NCBI GenBank assembly: GCA_022606425.2
Contig: JAHDVF020001255.1
Span: forward strand, 372,001 to 436,000
Reading direction: 5' to 3'
DNA length: 64,000 nt
DNA from: Lepidostoma basale
Taxonomy: Eukaryota; Arthropoda; Insecta; Trichoptera; Lepidostomatidae
The notes under the pieces are model-generated. The model searched no databases and was not told where the DNA came from. It saw nothing but the letters and a program-made list of their open reading frames with translations. Position 1 is the first letter of the stretch. Each line of letters opens with the position of its first letter. This document shows, piece after piece, positions 21,343 to 31,124 of this stretch. Both the position numbers and the translations under genes were made by a program.

Positions 21343-22210
21343 TTATTGACCAATCGCGTGCCATTGCACAGCCGTGGTGGATTCAAATTCCGGAGATCCA
21401 ACTTTCAGTCGTGGAAGGTGTGGTGACATGCCTGGCAAATCCAGTGAGTTCAAAAACTCAGTGGGATAATTTACAGCTTCGTTGGCATCGAAAACTGTAT
21501 CGATCGATTTGTATGATACCAAGTCGCACATGATTAATGTCCTCACCGCCCATGAAGTAGATTTGTAAAAAAATGTGTGGTTCGTTTGGCATTGGAAGCA
21601 ATGAGCCTACCTACTATGCGGTACACTTGGCCTTTGATTTTGAACGTTGAATGGAATTTTTGACCATTTGCCGCAGTATTGTGAACTATTTCTGTTGCTC
21701 CGAACGAAGTCATTTGGATGCATGAATTGAATGTGCGTATGAACTTCAGGAATAGGTTGGAATCTGGATCCGTGCCGATGAGCAAGCCGTTCAATGGTTC
21801 TGGTAGTGTCTCGATTTCTGGTAGTTGCACTTTTCCTGATGCTTAACACATCCCGGCTGATTCATGTTTAAATTTGAGCGCATGACAATGAGGACATTCT
21901 TTATCCATAGCACCAATCAGCACTTTCGGATGAACGGAATATTCAATATCTGGCTCGTACTCGAATGCGAGACGAAGGAACGAAGCGGATGTAAATGCTC
22001 AATTTACTTGTTGGCGTTGTTGGTTATTTGCTCTGCGTGTGTTAACTACGAACCAGCGCGCTTGTATCCGTTCCAATTTTCGTTGGTGATTTCGTTCAGC
22101 TCGTGCCATTTGTGATTGAGATGCACGCAATTGCGACATGCTCACACGCACATTTTCGTTATCTTGTTGAATTTGTTTGTCTGTTCTTTTTGCTCTACTA
22201 TTTCGCATAT
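21343..22210 (-). pseudogene. Helitron Rep N-terminal (Helitron-like N domain) remnant
   Basis: In order on the minus strand, over several frameshifts: a basic/glutamine-rich start (NENVRVSMSQLRASQSQ), a zinc-binding block ending CPHCHALKFKHESAGMCC, then GKVQLPEIETLPEPLNGLL, QMTSFGATEI, FKIKGQVYRIVGSLLPM and FLQIYFMGG. These fit the N-terminal domain found before the HUH nuclease in insect Helitrons. The HUH catalytic motif itself is not present. Confidence 0.85.
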
Positions 22211-22499
22211 TTGTTGCTTTATTTGTTCAACAGCCCAAATTGGCCCCCTTGCGTCTTGCTGGCATTGTTCACTGTAATACACGCACACAAATAGATAAAT
22301 TAAAATAAATCGTACAATTTTTTGCACGCACTGCGTTGTGATACAAATCAAATGCCGAATGAAATTTCAAAATGATGCGACGCTTCTCGTGAATGACTTG
22401 CGCATGCGTAAGGCGTGCGTCTAAGCCATAATCAAATGTCATTCCCATAAATAACAAAAAAACTTTTTCAAAAAAATAATAATACGCTCTTAGTATTTG

Positions 22500-22962
22500 T
22501 ATCAAAACCACTTTATTTGGTAACACCAACCGGTTTCGCACCCGCCGGAGCTTCGTCAGTGTGAGAGAGTAAACTAAATATAAAATCAGAGAACAACATA
22601 TGAAGAAAGAAATATAAACTAGAGGGGAGAAAGAGGAGTAGGAGAAAGTGTGCTCGAGGACGAATAGAATTTAGGAACGGTAAGTCATGCTCATTAGGGA
22701 AAAAATATGGAAATTTTCTTATTCATATTTTAGTGGCGGACATGGGAGTTCATTTTTTTTTCTTTTTTTTGTATGGGAATTCTTAAAATTATTTTCAATG
22801 GGAAACATGACTAAAATTAGACTATAAAAAAAATAAGTTTGATTATTAATTAAGGGTAGAATATTGTGAAGAGCTTTCTTAATTTCTAATGCTTCCAAAT
22901 TATCTAATTTAAGACCCGGGGAATTTTTATTGAATCATTTTCATGCCAGAATCTTTAAGATA
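22500..22962 (-). mobile_element. PLE-G 3' part: coding trace, 3' UTR, end module
   Basis: The minus strand at 22962-22800 encodes LDNLEALEIKKALHNI then LINNQTYFFYS, which resembles the last residues of Penelope-like proteins, downstream of the GIY-YIG core. A purine/pyrimidine-rich untranslated stretch follows, then the end module at 22524-22564. Order and strand agree with a Penelope-like 3' end. The protein match is short, so the class is probable, not certain. Confidence 0.55.
22524..22564 (-). ncRNA. hammerhead-like ribozyme fold (PLE-G type)
   Basis: As RNA (minus strand): CACA, CUGACGA (fits CUGANGA exactly), extra A, GCUCC-GGC-GGGUGC (stem II with a G-U or mismatch), GAAA, palindrome CCGG, UU, GGUG. 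Stem I pairs CAC with GUG after one mismatch at the junction. The 44397-44434 copy has GGGAGC in place of GGGUGC, which restores full pairing of stem II. The extra A before stem II is unlike canonical hammerheads. Confidence 0.5.
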
Positions 22963-23252
22963 TGTTCATGGCATAAGTATAAATTTATTTATTCAAATAA
23001 TTTACGTTTCAAAATATGGACTTCGAATTCATGAATTGGAACTTTACGGTGAAAGAGAGATTCCTATCATTCCAAACATTTCAATTAAGTACATGGCTGC
23101 TTTGTACTGTTCGTAACACAACGTGTTTGCATATGTAGAGTGAATACTCCAGCGGTTGACTGCCACCAGTTACTGACCGCCAACAATCTAATTATTTAAT
23201 AAACAGGAATATCTATTGTTATAAACGGTCATCAAGAATAATCAATAAGAAT

Positions 23253-23408
23253 GAAAACGTCTGGTTTTCGAGAGATATTATTATATTTTATAGGAATGAG
23301 ATATTTCACCTCGTTAAGTTATTATCAAACATTTTTAAATGCCTTAGCACGGTGAAACATGTCATTCACATAAAATAAAAAAAATATTCTAGAATCAGAC
23401 GTTTTTTC
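23253..23408. repeat. PLE-1 foldback element
   Basis: Arms 23253-23325 and 23336-23408 are inverted. The right arm has GCCTTAGCACGGTGAAACAT and GTCATT. Both arms end with the AAAACGTCTG/CAGACGTTTT block. Confidence 0.8.
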
Positions 23409-23744
23409 GCATTTAATTATCTAATTTAAATGTCAAATGTACGAAGAGATCAAAATATAATTATCTTCAAATATAATGAAATATAATATTTGAAAACGTT
23501 TTAATCTAAAAAAAAAAATCTGTAAGTTATAAATAATATTTTTGCATAATTGCAAAGGAGATCCACATGTAAAAAAAGACATTTAAATTAAAAACTAATT
23601 TCAAACCGTTGCCTTAATAATTATTAATTATATATAAAAACAACTTTAACAATCAATTTATTATATTACGTTGATTTCACTAAAATATCCCTTAATTATT
23701 AAAACAATTTCTTAAAAAAAAAACACATCACTTACGAAACTCTA
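23409..23744. other. unassigned AT-rich DNA
   Basis: No feature seen. Confidence 0.45.
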
Positions 23745-23895
23745 ATTAACTGACTAACCATCACGTCGTCTCCCGGAGGGAAAGACAGAAATAATAGACC
23801 GCCATGCCACAAGGTTCTGTCCTGACATATTTCTCTCACTTGTTTTACATTCATACATCGTGTCATGCACGCACGTCGATTTTATGTGACCGGCA
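23745..23895 (-). pseudogene. LINE-A 3' fragment
   Basis: The minus strand encodes RRACMTRCMNV and VRWHGGLLF-like damaged codons before GATGGTTAGTCAGTTAA. It joins unrelated AT-rich DNA at 23895. Confidence 0.7.
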
Positions 23896-24087
23896 GATAA
23901 TATTTGTATTCTATTTATACGAAATTCTACATTAATTTTATCAGATTTGTGAAATGAAAACAACTGATACAGGACCAGTGATGGCAAGGTAGTTTGTATA
24001 TTGTTTATATTACATAAATTATATGTTGAAATATTGTGGATCATTTTTTTATCAGAAGTAATAATTAAAATATGCAACAAATCTGTA

Positions 24088-24606
24088 ATTATTTGTCAAA
24101 AGGTCCCAAATGCATTTTTTATGAAATTGAGATTGCTGTGATAATTTTTGAAAAAAATATTTTATAACACAAAATATTCATGATATAAATTATCTAAATA
24201 ATATAAATTACATAAACACAAATTCCATATCGTCCAGCAGTCAACATATGCACCATCAAAAATAATATTATGTTTTATGTTATTTTTATTTTGTAATATC
24301 ATTGTATTTTAATTTTTTAGTTTTAGATATATTTTGTGGACGTTGGACGATCGAAATGTGGGCAGAAAAAGGCTATTGGTGGCGATGAGATTCGCAACCC
24401 ATTATACCGCGTCTCCTGTGGGGCGAAAAGAGTAGGATAGAGTTCCTAATCAGTTAAAATCTTGCAGTCAATTTTTTCTGCCTATCGGTTCGGGGAGACG
24501 GCGCCGGCATGTTGGTTAGTTAGTAATCAAAATAATAGAAAAATCTTATTTTTGCTCTCCTGTAATATTTATTATAAAAGCAGTTGGGACCTTTTGCCAA
24601 ATAAGA
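24088..24606. mobile_element. putative TIR element split by a SINE
   Basis: TTATTTGTCAAAAGGTCCCA at the left is matched by the inverse TTATTTGGCAAAAGGTCCCA at the right. The ~25-bp inverted repeats flank a LINE-tail SINE (24225-24522). Without the SINE the element would be only ~220 bp. Superfamily unknown. Confidence 0.5.
24225..24522 (+). mobile_element. LINE-tail SINE copy
   Basis: It aligns with 62150-62470: GCACCATC block, AT-rich middle, TTGGTGGCGATGAGATTCGC, ACCGCGTCTCC, then the LINE-A-like end (CGGGGAGACGGCG and a TTAG tail). It has no coding capacity. Confidence 0.7.
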
Positions 24607-24784
24607 ACTCTTCTTCAATGGTCAATCATTGGTAACTTCACCCTAAATAGTATTTTGAGTATTACAGAACACTTCGATGGAATACAGTCACGCAGAATTT
24701 TTCGTTTTTAATATTTTATAATAACATTAATAATCAATTTAAAAGCACTGATAACATTTTACAGAAAATACATATCAATGCAAT

Positions 24785-25025
24785 TGTTTAAGGATTACTG
24801 CGTTGGATTGGACATGTAGAACGCATGAGGAAGACCGAGAAAAACATGGCATGATCAAAATAATTAAATTTTAATGATCGGCCATGTTAGCAGTTAGAAG
24901 AATCGACGTGCGTATATGACTCGCTGTATGAAAATGGAGGAATCTAGAGAAGTCAGCCGAGAAAAAGAGCCATTCTCTCTATCTATACTTTGGGGAAAAG
25001 GGGCGTGATGGTTTGTTTGTTTGAT
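24785..25025 (+). pseudogene. LINE-B fragment with internal deletion
   Basis: LRWIGHVERMR joins directly to RKTWHDQN-type codons (the region between is deleted), then RRIDVRI/RRACM-like codons and the C-terminus. It ends in GGCGTGATGGTTTGTTTGTT. Confidence 0.75.
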
Positions 25026-25114
25026 TGTTTTAAAATTAATTTAACGAGATTTACGAGTAGGTATTATATTTGTTTATTATTATACACTGTTAAATTAAAA
25101 AAACTTTGTTTTAT

Positions 25115-25475
25115 TGAAAGCTAAGACATTAACACTGTGGATTTCCATAGTAATATACTTAGGAAATAGAAAAAAGCTTTGTTTATTTTCCACAAAATAA
25201 TATTAAAAAAACACCACATCTTTCGGAGGATACCTCTCCATCTTCAGGTGTAAATAATATTTTATGATAAAAAAAATATTATGAGTACTTATAACAATTA
25301 GCCCAGGTTCATTTTTAGATTTAAAATTTTGTATCGAATTTTAAATGCGTTTTTTCAATTAGTCTTTCTTTGTTAAGTTTTTATTATATATTCATACCTG
25401 AAGATGGAGGTATCCTCCGAAAGATGTCGTATTTTTTACAATTTTGTGGATATATAAACAAAGTTTTTTTCTGTT
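25115..25475. repeat. PLE-3 foldback with two core modules
   Basis: Inverted arms: TTTGTTTATTTTCCACAAAA on the left, the complement around 25430-25465 on the right, each with a core module (25211-25251 minus, 25394-25432 plus). The spacer includes the 'ttagcccaggtt' block also seen beside the PLE at 34.27 kb. That links this repeat to the element that carries a GIY-YIG remnant. Confidence 0.75.
25394..25432 (+). ncRNA. hammerhead-like ribozyme fold (PLE-3 type)
   Basis: As RNA: AUAC, CUGAAGA, extra U, GGAGG-UAU-CCUCC, GAAA, GAUG, UC, GUAU. Stem I is AUAC/GUAU (4 bp) and stem II is a perfect 5 bp. In the sister copies stem I is ACAC/GUGU, so both strands changed together. Stem III here is GAUG, which has lost the palindrome CAUG. 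Confidence 0.5.
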
Positions 25476-25489
25476 TTCTAAGTATGTGT

Positions 25490-25625
25490 ACTAAATTGTT
25501 TTATGTATTACAATTGAATTTTTGTATTTCGCGACAGCTGGGTCACACATCATCAGGTGTGAAAATGATGATGCCAACATAGGTTGAAGAACCAGCTGTC
25601 GCGAAAAATAAAAATACAATTTTGA
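25490..25625. repeat. PLE-4 foldback
   Basis: GACAGCTGGGTCACACATCA and, inverted, the block ending CCAGCTGTCGCG form arms around a short spacer. The flanks 'tacaattgaatttttgtatttcgcg' and 'aaaaataaaaatacaattttg' are also inverted. Core: CTGATGATG, hairpin, CAGCTG, TC. Confidence 0.75.
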
Positions 25626-25787
25626 AAAACAATGCACTATTTAGTATAATATTGATTAAATATTTATTGTAAATAAAATAAATAAATAGGCCTTTATGTT
25701 TATTTAACAACTTTATAAATATCTGTAATTTTTATTTTAATGCTGTCTGTGAACGTCATAAATAATATATTTCTATATAATTATTAA

Positions 25788-26030
25788 TTTGTTGAATCGC
25801 TCTTTACATCATTACAGCGCGAACCAAATCGAACCAAAGGATATAGCTATCATTTTGGTTCTCGTAACATCTGATAGTGAGCGAATCTACCACCATTTTA
25901 CTGTTACGTTAATTATTCACCAGACCAAAGACAGTGTGACAATCACGCTGCCATCGCCGAGAATCGAACTCGGTACCTTCGGTATGGCAGTCAAAGCACT
26001 TACCACTAGCCCACGAAGGTCGTCGTATAT
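25788..26030 (-). mobile_element. tRNA-SINE, full length
   Basis: Minus strand: head with GCTAGTGGTAAGTGC and GAGTTCGATTCTCGG (B box), body with CACACTGTCTTTGGTCTGGT, and the end near 'gattcaacaa'. Small insertions are present in the body. Confidence 0.85.
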
Positions 26031-26699
26031 TCGTATTTAAAACCCCTTTCATGTTTTATTCTATAACCTTCCATTAATATACTGCATCAAATTTCGCGAA
26101 TCCAGTTTCATTTTAAGGGTGTTTATTTAATTTCCAGCAACATTTCAACCGGCGGAAAAATACTTAATATGAAACCACCCCCGAAAAATTCGGGACACTT
26201 ATTTTAAAACCAGTTCACGGGTTGCCACCCTAAAAGCGGAGTATGCCTTCACGCGAAGGTGTATCAAAGCTGCCCACGTCAAAAAGCGGCCTATGTTTGC
26301 CAATTAATGGAAGATACTAATAAACATTCCCGTATTTATCCAGCGTATTGACAATATTAATCTATATCAAAGGGACGTTCCAAATTAAGCTTGATTGATA
26401 TGGATCATAGGTTTTCAACAAGGGCGATACCTCCCACCAGGGGGCGCTGAAACCTTTTATGGGGGCGGTAGCGGGCCCAATGTCAAATGGGGGGCGTAAA
26501 TACCGTCAAAGGGTCTGTCGTGACACACATGTCTATTAAAAAAAAATTGATAAAATAATTTATTCTTTTCCCGAATAAACCTTTGAAATGTTGATATTTT
26601 TATTTGAATTTTTTTATAATAATTATAAATTTATATTAATAGAAGATAGAAGTGCATTGTAAATAATGAATATAAAAAAATTAACGTTTCTTTTTTTTT
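26031..26699. other. mostly unassigned; possible hAT-like scrap at 26405-26520
   Basis: 26400-26520 has AGGTTTTCAACAAGGGCG and G-rich blocks reminiscent of a hAT end, but no partner terminus is visible. 26060-26350 has mixed composition and no repeat match. Confidence 0.35.
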
Positions 26700-27030
26700 G
26701 TACTTAGTATACAACACTCACTTTATTTTAAAAAAATTAAATACAAAACATGTTTCGGATACATAAGCCTTGTAATGATATAAAATAATGTAATGATATA
26801 AAATATAAATGTAATAAAATAAAATAATGTAATGATATAAAATATAAATGTAATAATATAAAATAACAAAAAAACTTTGTATTCAACCACCCAAGCCTCA
26901 TCAGGGCAGTATAATAGTAGTTAAATCACTGCCCAGGTGAAGTCCTGATGGATCCAAGCGAAACTAGTTGGCATCAATTAAAATAACCATACCGTGGTTG
27001 AAAACAAAGTGTTTTATTATTTTATTTCTG
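26700..27030. repeat. PLE-like end modules, decayed
   Basis: ACAAAACATGTTTCGGATAC and the later CATCAGGGCAGT and AAGTCCTGATGGATCCAAGC / GAAACTAG blocks are variants of the core. A direct duplication 'taatgatataaaatataaatgtaata' lies at 26790-26860. Confidence 0.45.
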
Positions 27031-27054
27031 CCATATAAAATATTTCTTTATAGT

Positions 27055-27325
27055 ATACAAACAAACAAACCATCACGCCGTTTCCCCGCAGGGGTAGGCA
27101 GAGAGAATGGACCGCCACACTACTCTATCCTGGCAAACCTCTCTAGATTCCTCCACATTCGTACAACGAGTCATACACGCACGTCGATTCCTCAGACTTC
27201 TAACATGACCAACCTTTAAAATTTGACTAATTTGTTCATGCCATGTTTTCCTCGGTCAGCCTCGACTTCGTACCCCATTTACATCATCAACGTATACTTT
27301 CTTAACCATTCTTTCTCCTATATTT
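27055..27325 (-). pseudogene. LINE-B C-terminal fragment
   Basis: Minus strand: NGVRSRGxPRKTWHEQISQI, NRRACMTRCTNV and the VWRSILSAYPCG end, then a TTTG tail. Close in sequence to 50868-51420 and 31125-31675. Confidence 0.85.
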
Positions 27326-27587
27326 GGTTTAATCCCACTAAGGTTAATGCCTTCAACCAAAACCGGTGGTAGCCATTTTTTTCAATAAACATTTAGTCAT
27401 TCTAATTATAAATCTTTTATTATTATTATTTATCGCGTAAAGATGTTTTTATCAATTTGCGTGAGGTATTAGTGCACCTAATTTTGTTTAGTTTTATCGC
27501 TAACAATACTAAAAGTTCGTAAGCAAAGACGCGGATCATACAATAAAACATTGTTTGATGGATAGATAGATAGATTGATAAAATATT

Positions 27588-27740
27588 TGCGACCTTCGTA
27601 GTAAGTGGTAAGTGCTGTGACTGCCACACCAAATGTCCCGGGTTCGATTTCCTGCATTGGCGGTGTGATTTTCACACTGTCTTTAGTCTTGTGCAGATTT
27701 CGCGTGACAATAAAATGGCGATCGATTATTATTTAAATTC
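27588..27740 (+). mobile_element. tRNA-SINE, 5' half
   Basis: Head: AGTAAGTGGTAAGTGCTGTG and GGGTTCGATTTCC (B box). Body reaches GTGACAATAAAATGGCGATC and stops. Confidence 0.8.
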
Positions 27741-27839
27741 GTAGGTTGACAAATATGAATATATTATTATCCAAAAATATCCACTTCATACAAAGTGGTA
27801 ACAAAAAGTGGTTTTCTATCCATTAACATTTTTGTATTC

Positions 27840-27915
27840 GGTCATTAAACTAACCATCACACCGTCTCTTTGAAGGGGTAGGCATACATCATGTCATGAA
27901 CGCACGTTGATGAAA
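27840..27915 (-). mobile_element. LINE-A tail scrap
   Basis: Reverse of the LINE-A end (AACTAACCATCACACCGTCT), with an internal deletion before the ATGCACGC-like block. Confidence 0.65.
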
Positions 27916-27949
27916 ATTTCTGCGATAACTCTATTTTAGGGAGTATGGA

Positions 27950-28480
27950 TATTACCCGTGGCTCTTTCCAACTGATTTTTTGCTAGGAATGCTAGGCTAC
28001 CAGTCACTCGAGAGGAGACGAGACATTCACTTGGGTGTCCATTTCCATTTCTTTCGACTGATAGGCGGTTGTATACACAACTCAGAAATCCTGAGTGATG
28101 TAGGTCTGTTCGTCCCTGATAATTATATTTGACAAAGAGGCCATATATTGTTTTATCTCCCACGATGTAACCTGCCAATGGTTATGCCGGTAGGGAGAGC
28201 AATATTTTTGCTTAATCGTATCACCTCGGACTTTGACATATTTTGTGATAGTTTGGCTCATCTGAGAGAAGTACTATCTTTATTATAATTGTATGGTATA
28301 TTTATTTTATTAATTTGTCATGCATCTTATGTTTTTCGCTCTTTTTATTAATCTATTATGTATTACTTATTATTGTGTATCTCTAACTTGTATCTTTAGT
28401 GTATTGGGAAAAAAATCTGTAATGCTTTAGATATGTTTAAAATAAATAAATGAAAATAAATTAAAATCAATATTAGATTT
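27950..28480 (+). pseudogene. LINE-J (Jockey-like) C-terminus and 3' UTR
   Basis: The plus strand reads LGYQSLERRRDIHLGVHF, IHNSEILSDVGLFVPDNY, a stop, then PVGRAIFLLNRITSDFDIF and LREVLSLL. The second half matches the minus-strand frame at 9376-9579, so these are two copies of one family. An AT-rich 3' UTR ends near 'aaaataaataaatgaaaata'. Confidence 0.75.
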
Positions 28481-28504
28481 ATTTGATCCTCTATTTATTT
28501 TTTT

Positions 28505-28810
28505 ATACACTTTGTTTATACAACACTTACATTAAAAAAAAATTATTACATAGACATGTTTCAGACAACCAATACTTCTTCAGTGATACATATTATAAAG
28601 ATACATACAGATTTAAAATATTATAAAATTGTTTGCGTGATCTCACAGATGTTTGATAACATCTGTCAGATAATATAAACATTTTTATAATATTTTAAAT
28701 CTGTATGTATCGTTATAATATGTATCATTGAAGAAGGACTGGTTGTCCGAAACATGTCTATGTAATTTTACTTTTTTTAATGTAAGTGTTGTTCAAACAA
28801 ATACAGCAAT
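28505..28810. repeat. PLE-5 foldback with ~110-bp arms
   Basis: The arms (about 28505-28630 and 28685-28810) are inverted with few mismatches. Each holds CTGAAGAA or TTGAAGAA, a hairpin, GAAACATGTCTATGTAA and an AACACTTACATTAAAA end. It is the longest hairpin in the window. Confidence 0.85.
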
Positions 28811-28857
28811 TACAACATGAAGTATGGCGAATAAACGAGTAGAAGAAATTAGATTTA

Positions 28858-28955
28858 TTTGATAGTTCCACGATTTTCTCGGTCTTCCGCTATTGCTAGT
28901 TTCATTTACATCGTTAACTTTTACTTTTTTACCATTATTTCTTCATTCGTTCGCT
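28858..28955 (-). pseudogene. LINE-A internal scrap
   Basis: Minus strand codons for MVKKVKVNDVNETSNSGRPR-like sequence. It is preceded at 28812-28857 by the 'aagtatggcga' block shared with 19100 and 50680. Confidence 0.6.
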
Positions 28956-29377
28956 CCTTCCATCCTATATTTAGGCCTTTGAAATTAAAACATTTATTTA
29001 GCAGTATTTTCACGGAATAGAGCTAAGTAGGCCATGGCGGGGTATTATTTAGCATTACAAAATTCGGCAAATTTTACGACTCGCAAACGGAGAGTAGATC
29101 TGATCGTAAATTACGAAGGAGGCTGGGAATAATATCCCGCAGCAGGTATGTCATATTTCGGTTTATTATTATGTTTTTATTTAAGATACGAACCGAGTGT
29201 AAAGGAGTGTAATGCGGAAAGCTATTATTTTATATTAGAAAACACCTTTGTTGAAAATGGGGCAGATGTAAGCAGGGCTTTACAAATACACGAAAACATT
29301 TCTTTTTCAATCCCAAACGAACTAATTATATCTTTTGTATTCGCCAACACTTGTTGGTATAGATTCACATTTTAAAA
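28956..29377. other. unassigned DNA
   Basis: 29000-29140 has mixed composition and no repeat match. The 75-codon frame at 29148-29375 has no recognisable motif; I do not call it a gene. Confidence 0.4.
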
Positions 29378-30015
29378 ACAAACTAACTAACTAAGCATCA
29401 CGCCGCCTCCCCGAAAGGCTCACTCCCTCAACATTCATACATGCACGCGCGTCGATTTCTCTGACTCCTCACATGGCCGACATTCCATTTCCTCAGTCTT
29501 CCTCTATTTCTGGTTCCATTTACATCGTAAACATATAATCTTCTTACCATTCTTACTTCATTCATTCTTTCCATATGTCCAAACCATCTTAATGATCCTT
29601 TCATTTTTTTGTTCATAACACCATCATTCGCACCGCATTCACTTCTTATATTTTCATTCGACACTCTATCATACACAGAGTATCCACACATTCGTCTTAG
29701 AGATCTCATTTCTTCTGCATTTATTCTACTTTCATCCTTAATTTGCAAATTCCATGCTTCGCTTCCATACATAAGTGTCGGTATAAGAACACCATTGTGC
29801 ACTGCCATTCTAGTTTTTTTGGATAGGTTTTTGTTTGCGATGACAACTTTAAGTGCACCATTCACTTTGTAGCCTGCCCCAACCCTTCTTTTAATATCCC
29901 TCTCCACTGTCCCGTCTCTTGTTAACATACTACCTAAATACACGAACTCATCTACTTGCTCCAAATTTTCACCATTCACGCTAATGTTGCAGATATTTGA
30001 GTATTGTGTTATATA
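29378..30015 (-). pseudogene. LINE-A fragment with a long open frame
   Basis: A 204-codon minus frame: NISVNGENLEQVDEFVYLGS, MLTRDGTVERDIKRRVGAGY, ALKVVIANKNLSKKTRM, VLIPTLMYGSEAWN, MRSLRRMCGYSVYDRV, SLRWFGHMERMNEVRMVRRL and RNRRACMYEC. It is the post-palm region of the LINE protein, which probably acts as the thumb and a template-RNA-binding surface. A ~60-bp deletion joins RKW to NVGHVRS, and the W-R-S-I end is lost. The palm with YADD is absent. The (TTAG)n tail is at 29378-29396. Confidence 0.88.
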
Positions 30016-30039
30016 ACTTTTTATTGCACTTTTCGCAAA

Positions 30040-30480
30040 CACGTTTTATATTAAGCTCAAAAACATATCCACTCTCAAATCACTCTATTGCACTCTAATT
30101 CGCACTAATTTGGAATATGCCTCAGTAATCTGGTCTCCATACTATAATATTCACATTTCCAATATTGAGTCTATACAGCATCGTTTTCTAAGGAAAATTG
30201 GTCAAATGCTTAGTCTTGATAGAAAAGAATATTTCCCACTACGACCTGGAAAAGCTACTGAATATTTCACCACCAGTTAATCGCAGAAAAAAAATATGAT
30301 TTAATCTCTTTTTTATTATAAATTCACAATTTGATACATCCTATCTTTCCAAAAATATAAAATTCAATATAGGTACACACCCAAAATCTAAGGCAAATTA
30401 AAATCTTTCACGATTATCTGCATTAAACAAACTATCGATATAATGTACCTCCACCCAGGATGACTATACTTGCAAACTCT
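30040..30480 (+). pseudogene. LINE-J (Jockey-like) fragment
   Basis: The plus strand reads RTNLEYASVIWSPYY, HISNIESIQHRFLRKIG and further on FDTSYLSKNIKFNI. The L-E-Y-A-S-V-I-W-x-P motif is typical of the post-palm region in Jockey/CR1-type LINEs. It breaks before the segment found at 27990. Confidence 0.7.
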
Positions 30481-30499
30481 TGTAATCGAAATTCTTTTT

Positions 30500-30995
30500 T
30501 GTCTTTAAAAATATCTACTTTCACCTAACCGATAACTTCTGTTAAATTTACAACACCAACAACATTGACGCTTCAGCTCACTATAGCCCCAGCGAGTTCT
30601 TCGCCACTCTCCCCGGTCCATCGCCTGCATTCTCGAGTTCGTAACACCAATTACCCTGAGTTCCCCCTCCACATCATCCATCCACCTGAGTTTTGGTCTT
30701 CCTACACTTTGCTTTCCATCTGGTCGTGTATTGAGAATCTCCCCTGGGATTCGATCTTCTTCCATTACCTGGAGGTGTCCCAACCATCTGAGACGCTGCT
30801 TTTAATAAATTTCATTATGTTGGGCTCTTTGTAAAGTCCTTCCAGCTTCTGGTAATATCTTACTCTCCTCACTCCACCTTCACAGAGAGGCCTAAAGATT
30901 TTTCTCAACACCTTCCTTTCAATGACCAGCAGCGCATTTTTGTCCCTTATGCTCAGTAGCCAACGCTCCGCACCAAAGTTAAATTAACAACACTG
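30500..30995 (-). pseudogene. LINE-F C-terminal fragment
   Basis: In order on the minus strand: WLLSIRDKNALLVIERKVLR, KIFRPLCEGGVRRVRYYQKL, LRWLGHLQVMEEDRIPGEIL, VGRPKLRWMDDVEGELRVIG and DRGEWRRTRWGYSEL. One small shift separates the parts. The W-L-G-H, G-R-P-K-x-R-W-x-D and W-R motifs are standard for insect LINE C-termini. It differs from LINE-A to D in every block. Confidence 0.8.
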
Positions 30996-31004
30996 TTATA
31001 ATAT

Positions 31005-31110
31005 CAGCAACTGTTGTTTGTAACACCTGATGATTCCTAGTTCAGTTTGCGAAATAGCTGTAGCGACATTCTCAAAAAATGTATTTAAAAAATGTGAATG
31101 TAAGTTAATG
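31005..31110. repeat. PLE-4 end module
   Basis: ACACCTGATGATTCCTAG, hairpin, GCGAAATAGCTG, then AGCGACATTCTCAAAA; shared with 40668-40795. CUGAUGA is intact but stem II is poor. Confidence 0.6.
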
Positions 31111-31124
31111 GAGCTTTAAGAATA

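Larger units (their letters stand above)
20996..22480 (-). mobile_element. internally deleted Helitron
   Basis: On the minus strand the 3' end is CTAG at 20996-20999, followed by T. A hairpin (GGCAAA/TTTGCC, 6-nt loop, 21007-21024) lies 8 bases before it. These are the classic Helitron 3' marks. Inside are a helicase C-terminal piece (21150-21285) and, upstream, the Rep N-terminal region (21343-22210). Most of the Rep and helicase coding sequence is deleted. The 5' end is only approximate. Confidence 0.85.

Noticed and set aside
22500..22962. Transposon terminal inverted repeat explanation for the GAAACCGG motif
   Set aside because: The module lies inside arms, not at the outermost ends, and its internal hairpin and flanking coding trace fit a Penelope end better.
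29428..30042. Host gene of 204 codons
   Set aside because: It is LINE-A sequence with a (TTAG)n tail and close copies at 43.5 and 32.6 kb.
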